Source: Hyphomicrobiales bacterium
GTDB taxonomy: Bacteria; Pseudomonadota; Alphaproteobacteria; Rhizobiales; Aestuariivirgaceae
Direction of reading: 5' to 3'
Length of the DNA stretch: 8,717 nucleotides
Assembly (NCBI GenBank): GCA_023266715.1
Contig: JAHFPK010000103.1
Location: forward strand, 1-8,717
How positions within the stretch are numbered: the stretch's first letter is position 1; each line of letters starts with the position of its first letter. The notes below the pieces were generated by a model that searched no databases, was not told where the DNA came from, and saw only the letters and a program-made list of their open reading frames with translations. A program made the position numbers and the translations under genes. Shown piece by piece: positions 5,487 to 8,717 of this stretch.

Positions 5487-5951
5487 ATGACACATGTTTT
5501 TTTGCGGCGCGCACTTGCCTTGCCGCCTATAGCCATGGTTGGCTCTATGATTTGCTTAGCTTCCGTTGCGATGGGTGCGTCCATGAGCATAAACCTCGTG
5601 GAAAGAGCGACGACTGACGCCGTGACCGATACCGGAGCAAAAGACGATAGCGCTGGCGACATCCTGACTTTTGCCAACGAACTCTATGATGAGGCTAATA
5701 CGGCCAAGGCCGGGGACGACAACGGGTGGTGCATTCGCACCGTGCCAGCCAAAGCCTGGGAATGTGTCGCGACTGTAACGCTTGCTGACGGACAGTTGAC
5801 AGTTGAAGGCCCATTTCTCGATGGCAAGGACTCCGTTTGGGCGGTGACCGGAGGGACCGGAAAATATATGTCCACACGGGGCGATATGCAGCTTCACGCG
5901 CGCAATGCCGAAGGTTCCGAATATGATTTCAAGTTTAATCTGACTGAATGA
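5487..5951 (+). CDS. Exported allene oxide cyclase barrel-like protein
   Basis: A 154-residue protein with an N-terminal signal peptide (basic F-L-R-R then a hydrophobic stretch, likely cleaved near A-M-G-A, residues 28-31). The mature part begins with INLVERATTDAVTDTG and ends with AVTGGTGKYMSTRGDMQLHARN...YDFKFNL, the strand-turn pattern of the dirigent/allene-oxide-cyclase-like beta barrel. Cysteines in GWCIRTVPAKAWECVATVTL (about residues 80-100) could form a disulfide in the periplasm. Bacterial members lack an established reaction; plant jasmonate function should not be transferred. The start has an excellent ribosome binding site (AGGAGGT, 5476-5482). It is monocistronic, with a palindrome upstream and a terminator 19 bases after the stop. 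Confidence 0.8.
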   Translation: MTHVFLRRALALPPIAMVGSMICLASVAMGASMSINLVERATTDAVTDTGAKDDSAGDILTFANELYDEANTAKAGDDNGWCIRTVPAKAWECVATVTLADGQLTVEGPFLDGKDSVWAVTGGTGKYMSTRGDMQLHARNAEGSEYDFKFNLTE

Positions 5952-5970
5952 TAACTCGGTGAATATGTGC

Positions 5971-5999
5971 CCCGGCGGGAAACTGCCGGGCTTTTCTTT
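5971..5999 (+). terminator. Intrinsic terminator of the AOC-like gene
   Basis: CCCGGC (5971-5976) and GCCGGG (5985-5990) form a 6-bp G-C stem with an 8-base loop, followed by CTTTTCTTT. Confidence 0.8.
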
Positions 6000-6099
6000 G
6001 CTGAAAATCAGTAAACTTTTAGGTTTTCCGTACGGATTCTTTTAACCAAATTATTTGAGTCCATAGTAATTTTCTGCGCAGAGGGGCATACTGAGCAAC

Positions 6100-6408
6100 A
6101 TGTTGGACGTTGTCTCTCATATCGATCATCGCAGGCATCCTCGCCACAGGGTCCTCAAAGAAGGCAAGATCATATCTTCCAACACTCATGGTATCATCGA
6201 TGTGACAATCCGCGACTTGAGTGTTGGAGGTGCCCGCGTCCAGATACCAGAGAATACCGACTTTCCAGAGCCGTTCAGCCTCCTGGTAACATCAGAGGCA
6301 ATACTCTATCCAGCAATAGCGAAGTGGAGGAACGGAGAAATGATGGGCGTCGCATTTGTAGACGAACCGCACCACACGTCCGTGCTCAATTTCAAGAAAA
6401 CGCACTGA
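6100..6408 (+). CDS. PilZ domain protein (candidate c-di-GMP receptor)
   Basis: A 102-residue single-domain PilZ protein. It shows both ligand motifs: RRHPR (residues 11-15, the RxxxR arginine motif, followed by HRV) and DLSVGG (39-44, the DxSxxG motif), then the ARVQIP strand and the ending MMGVAFVDE. PilZ domains bind the second messenger cyclic di-GMP and alter motility, adhesion or polysaccharide output. Both motifs are intact, so binding is likely, but no effector domain is attached and no diguanylate cyclase or phosphodiesterase is in the window. The ATG at 6100 has no strong Shine-Dalgarno, but starting downstream would cut close to the RxxxR motif. The short N-terminus followed by R-R-x-x-R-H-R-V is the common alphaproteobacterial form. 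Confidence 0.92.
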   Translation: MLDVVSHIDHRRHPRHRVLKEGKIISSNTHGIIDVTIRDLSVGGARVQIPENTDFPEPFSLLVTSEAILYPAIAKWRNGEMMGVAFVDEPHHTSVLNFKKTH

Positions 6409-6604
6409 CGATAACGAGTCTAGCGGTTCCCCATCATTTTCAGTTCAAACTTCCGGGTCTATTACGCTTCGCCACTTCATATCTGAAAAGATCTCATGAA
6501 TCTGGAGCTGACACCGAAGATCGACAAAGCGGCCAAAAATGTCGGGCGACAATGCCGGGTGACGTGGGCAACTTCCCTATAGGCATGTGCTTGTTAGAGA
6601 AGCA

Positions 6605-6805
6605 CTAAGCGGCTGCTTTACAACTGCTTTTTAGCCTACGATTTTCCATCGCTCGCTTGTCCATCTCGACTCGCTCCATTTCGATGAGCCTATAGACATG
6701 GGACATTGAAAGGCTTGCAGGTTGCTCTTCTTTTCGGTCATTCATTGTCATTTGAAGGAAATTTCGCCGCAGTAATTCGATTGCACCGGCCATAGCATTG
6801 CGCAA
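6605..6805 (-). CDS. Hypothetical 66-residue helical protein
   Basis: Not recognised. A possible small cytoplasmic protein of mainly helical, charged character: an N-terminal amphipathic stretch (AIELLRRNFLQM), a polar middle (NDRKEEQPAS) and a Met/Glu/Arg-rich helix (VYRLIEMERVEMDKRAMENRRL). No signal peptide or membrane segment. No clear Shine-Dalgarno precedes ATG 6805 or the internal ATGs at 6793 and 6751. The composition looks protein-like rather than random and nothing overlaps on the other strand, which is why it is kept; expression is uncertain. Confidence 0.4.
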   Translation of the reverse strand: MRNAMAGAIELLRRNFLQMTMNDRKEEQPASLSMSHVYRLIEMERVEMDKRAMENRRLKSSCKAAA

Positions 6806-6903
6806 ATGAACCAGACATGAATACTCAATGGGCCTTTAGACGTTGAACCCGATTCCCTGGGCAAAACTTAGACATGAAGAAGGAAGATTGTTGATTTGCC
6901 GCC

Positions 6904-6946
6904 TGACCGGTCATCTCGCCCGCTGCTGAAAATTGGCGGGGCTTTT
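6904..6946 (+). terminator. Orphan terminator-like hairpin with adjacent palindrome
   Basis: CCCGC (6919-6923) pairs with GCGGG (6936-6940), followed by GCTTTT (6941-6946); a perfect 10-bp palindrome TGACCGGTCA lies just before it at 6904-6913. Oriented for the plus strand, yet no plus-strand gene is seen in the 500 bases upstream after PilZ. It may end a small RNA or a long PilZ transcript. Confidence 0.4.
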
Positions 6947-7060
6947 CCGCTTCGCCAGGGGAAGCGCTCAAACTGCAAAGGCCATTACCGAATGGCTCCC
7001 TGCAAATCGCGGCAAGATGTTCAAAGGAGGATGAAGCTTAGTTAGGTTACATAGGAACTC

Positions 7061-7088
7061 CCAAGGGCACACAAACTGGCGCCCTTGG
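7061..7088 (-). terminator. Hairpin downstream of the small exported protein gene
   Basis: An 8-bp inverted repeat, CCAAGGGC (7061-7068) and GCCCTTGG (7081-7088), 13 bases after the stop codon of the minus-strand gene. It lacks a T run (GAGTTCC follows), so it would act as a weak terminator or as an RNA-stabilising 3' structure. Confidence 0.45.
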
Positions 7089-7101
7089 AAGCATCCTCTG
7101 A

Positions 7102-7311
7102 TTAGTAGTGGTGACGGACAATTACCCAACCAACGACGCCGCCGACGATAGCGCCAACAGGTCCAGCTACCACGGCCCCAGTGGCAACACCGGCTCCAAC
7201 GCCGATAAGTTCTGCATCCTTCATGTGAAGACGCTTTGAGTGGGCCGAAGCGGCCATGGGTGCCAGCACCAATGCAGCGCACAGGGCCACAATACCTGCA
7301 ACTTTTTTCAT
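7102..7311 (-). CDS. Small exported glycine-rich protein
   Basis: A 69-residue protein: signal peptide MKKVAGIVALCAALVLAP... with cleavage likely after A-S-A (about residue 23), a short basic segment (HSKRLHMKD), then a hydrophobic Gly/Ala/Val stretch of alternating small residues (about 34-64) resembling a glycine-zipper membrane segment, and the end RHHY. No lipobox is evident. Such small proteins are common in Rhizobiales and sit in or at the inner membrane or periplasm; the role is unknown. The ATG at 7311 is chosen over 7329 because AAAAGGAA lies about six bases upstream and the signal peptide then starts M-K-K. Single-gene unit, with a hairpin downstream. Confidence 0.75.
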   Translation of the reverse strand: MKKVAGIVALCAALVLAPMAASAHSKRLHMKDAELIGVGAGVATGAVVAGPVGAIVGGVVGWVIVRHHY

Positions 7312-7766
7312 GCTTATTCCTTTTCTCAAAGAGGAACGTTGTTCGGACTTTGGAGAGATTTCCCCAAAGCCTTCTGAAAAGTCGGGTATTTTAGGAGAAA
7401 AGTCAAACCCCGCTCGACTGAGGGCCTAATCGGCGATGGAAAGAAAGCGGCTAAGTGCGCGGTTTAATCCAGGCATTGGTGAACTGCTGCGGACGCCCAT
7501 AAACGATAGTTAGACGATCTTCGTCTCCGCCATAAAAATGCAAACCATTGAATTAATTTCGCAAATTATGCAGCAACAGAATGTTGCCCTGTCCGTGGCC
7601 TATTGAAGTTTGGAAGGCTTGACCACTTGATATGCCAGCGTCGGCGGACCCAACAAGGCCCTTGTGTGAACCGATCCATCATTCTGAGGCGACTGACAGA
7701 CGATGACTTGAGCCTTTTCCGGGTCAGATGCCTTTGGAAGCATATTGGGCGGGTAGGTTACTCCTA
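7312..7766. other. Long non-coding stretch, about 450 bases
   Basis: I see no convincing gene. Short frames exist on both strands (7603-7794 plus, 7600-7818 minus) but lack ribosome binding sites and recognisable features. A small inverted repeat GCAAC/GTTGC lies at 7573-7587. The region near 7312-7400 presumably holds the promoter of the minus-strand small exported protein; no good consensus was identified. Confidence 0.5.
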
Positions 7767-7795
7767 TTCGACTCATGTTCACAAACCTGTATAGT
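7767..7795 (+). promoter_or_regulatory. Candidate promoter of the DUF2188 gene
   Basis: TTCGAC (7767-7772, weak), 17-base spacer, TATAGT (7790-7795, five of six -10 positions). The expected start near 7802 excludes the ATG at 7775 and supports the start at 7826. Confidence 0.35.
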
Positions 7796-7825
7796 GAGCG
7801 CTCCACGGATCGAGACAAGAATCAC

Positions 7826-8059
7826 ATGGCCGCTGAGCAATACTTCATTGTACTTCACAACAATGAATGGAAGATTAGCTTTAAGGACAAACACTACGGA
7901 CCCTATGCCACCCAGCTTGAGGCAATTGAGGCCGCGGTAGATGCGGCCTATGCCATGGGCGAAATCGGGATTGATGCCCAGGTTCTGGTTCAGGAGTCAG
8001 AGCATGAACTCAGGACTGAATGGACCTACGATCAAAACTTCAGTACCTTGAGGCGGTAA
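7826..8059 (+). CDS. DUF2188 domain protein
   Basis: A 77-residue soluble protein. YFIVLHNNEWKISFKDKHYGPYATQLEAIEAAVDAA is the DUF2188 pattern (a beta hairpin around W-K-I, then G-P-Y and a helix with repeated Ala), followed by AQVLVQ and a polar tail. Members are widespread in Alphaproteobacteria, often paired with stress genes, and have no known biochemical role. The frame could start at 7775, but the predicted transcript begins near 7802 and family members start a few residues before the first strand, so 7826 is preferred; the Shine-Dalgarno is weak (AAGA). Its last 28 bases overlap the 3' end of the convergent CNB-domain remnant. Confidence 0.8.
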   Translation: MAAEQYFIVLHNNEWKISFKDKHYGPYATQLEAIEAAVDAAYAMGEIGIDAQVLVQESEHELRTEWTYDQNFSTLRR

Positions 8060-8565
8060 AGAGGCGGATCCCCACACGCTAGGGGGGCGCGGTAGTCCAA
8101 GCCGATTGCGTTCATCAACACTCCTGCACCTGCAACCTTTTGTGCCAATTTCTTGTTCATTACGGCACTCAATGCGGTGCTGAGGGTGGGCTTGGTGTGC
8201 AAAAGGCGGTGCAGTGCCTTCGTATTCCACACAAAATATACACTGCCTGGCTCCAATATCACCGTTGCAGTTGCCGGGCGCGAAAGAAGAAAGGCAATTT
8301 CCCCCATAAATGTCCTCGATTCAGACGGCGCCCACTGTCCGCCTTTCTCTATTGTGAGGTTACCATCAAGAATGAAATAGAGATCGTCCGGCTGCTTATT
8401 CTCCCTGGTAATGACGGTGGGCGATGTTGCCGAGTCCTGCCTGCCTAGCTTCAAAAGCTGGCGGAATTGACCCGGCGCCAGTTTGTCCAGAGGCCGGCCA
8501 TTTCTGCTGCGAACACTTGGGCTGGATGAATTGAAGCAGGTATTTCGTTGCCATTCGTCGCTTGG
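8032..8565 (-). pseudogene. 5'-truncated cyclic-nucleotide-binding (CNB/Popeye-like) domain remnant
   Basis: The frame encodes a CNB beta-roll: DDLYFILDGNLTIEKGG, the phosphate-cassette region FMGEIAFLLSRPATATVI, then VYFVWNTKALHRLLHTKPTLSTALSAVMNKKLAQKV. It resembles the Popeye-like membrane proteins of Alphaproteobacteria, which carry N-terminal membrane helices. Here the frame is open upstream through LDKLAPGQFRQLLKLG, family-like sequence, but meets TAG at 8566-8568 with no ATG or GTG in between. The only formal start, TTG at 8454, is inside the domain and has no ribosome binding site. The membrane part is therefore missing and a repressor gene sits immediately upstream, suggesting deletion. 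The Arg that contacts the cyclic phosphate in CRP-type proteins appears absent (PATATV in its place). A sequencing error or unusual start cannot be excluded. Confidence 0.6.
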
Positions 8566-8576
8566 CTAGTCGCGGC

Positions 8577-8717
8577 CTATCTATCGGAACGTCCCAGAAC
8601 ATCGAGGATTTCGGAGATTTTTTTGCGCTGTTCGTTTTTGTTGCCGCTGGTGATGGCATGTTCAACGCAATGGCTTACGTGATCGCGAAGAACCTCTTCT
8701 TCGGCGCGGCGGAGTGC
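8577..8717 (-). CDS. CsoR/RcnR (FrmR)-family metal- or formaldehyde-responsive repressor, C-terminal part
   Basis: The last 46 codons of a gene entering from the right edge, ending at TAG 8577-8579. The peptide begins ALRRAEEEVLRDHVSHCVEHAI and continues SGNKNEQRKKISEILDVLG, the second and third helices of the all-helical tetrameric CsoR/RcnR family, which represses metal-export or detoxification genes until a ligand binds. His13 and Cys17 of the fragment (H-x3-C) fit the CsoR His/Cys metal-ligand spacing; the first cysteine ligand lies outside the window, so copper, nickel/cobalt or formaldehyde sensing cannot be told apart. Its stop is 11 bases from the end of the CNB remnant frame, in the same direction. 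The regulated transporter or enzyme gene is not in this window. Confidence 0.88.
   Translation of the reverse strand, partial: ALRRAEEEVLRDHVSHCVEHAITSGNKNEQRKKISEILDVLGRSDR

Noticed and set aside
6817..6846. Nine-codon frame (MNTQWAFRR) as a possible leader peptide
   Set aside because: No Shine-Dalgarno, only one Trp, and no biosynthetic gene follows the downstream hairpin.
7600..7818. 72-codon minus-strand frame and the overlapping 63-codon plus-strand frame (7603-7794)
   Set aside because: Neither has a well-spaced ribosome binding site or recognisable features; they overlap each other and the DUF2188 promoter region.
8396..8665. 89-codon minus-strand frame spanning the CNB remnant and the CsoR-family gene end
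   Set aside because: It runs out of frame through two recognisable coding sequences.
1..8717. CRISPR array, insertion sequence or toxin-antitoxin pair
   Set aside because: No regularly spaced direct repeats, transposase motifs, paired small overlapping genes or terminal inverted repeats were found on reading both strands.

Overview
The window looks like chromosomal DNA of an alphaproteobacterium, most likely of the Hyphomicrobiales/Rhizobiales type. The reasons are the AcnA-type aconitase followed closely by a DUF1223 protein (a neighbourhood I recall from that order), an EcfG-type promoter motif (GGAAC-N17-CGTT), a PilZ protein of the short alphaproteobacterial kind, a DUF2188 protein and a lysine/alanine-rich H1-like protein. 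Composition is moderately GC-rich, with AT-rich patches between genes. No transposase, integrase, phage gene or CRISPR array is visible.

Layout. Bases 3-3046 hold the 3' end of acnA, a DUF1428 protein behind a candidate general-stress promoter, an exported DUF1223 thioredoxin-like protein, a convergent RibD/dihydrofolate-reductase-like protein whose stop codon directly abuts the DUF1223 stop, and a secreted fasciclin-domain protein with a strong terminator. Bases 3104-4420 are the asd transcription unit on the minus strand: aspartate-semialdehyde dehydrogenase with a long structured leader. Divergent from it is tRNA-Ser(CGA) at 4562-4651. From about 4900 the window becomes a series of small, loosely spaced genes: the H1-like protein, an exported allene-oxide-cyclase-barrel-like protein, a PilZ protein, a 66-residue hypothetical, a small exported glycine-rich protein, DUF2188, a 5'-truncated cyclic-nucleotide-binding-domain remnant, and the 3' end of a CsoR/RcnR-family repressor running off the right edge.

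The most interesting item is the asd leader. Between a good minus-strand promoter (TTGACA-N16-TAGAAA, 4420-4393) and asd lies an overlooked 35-codon reading frame (4363-4256) whose last 11 residues read TTFKKPTKKTL. All eight Lys/Thr residues of the peptide sit in that tail. Directly after its stop come two mutually exclusive RNA hairpins: a GGGGGU/ACCCCC stem followed by UUUU, and an overlapping UCGGCC/GGCCGA stem that would prevent it. This is the architecture of classical ribosome-mediated attenuation. Lysine and threonine are end products of the pathway Asd feeds, so the peptide would sense the right amino acids.

Most other genes appear monocistronic, each with its own ribosome binding site and often its own hairpin. 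No multi-gene pathway is encoded here beyond possible stress and envelope housekeeping, which is an inference from family membership only.
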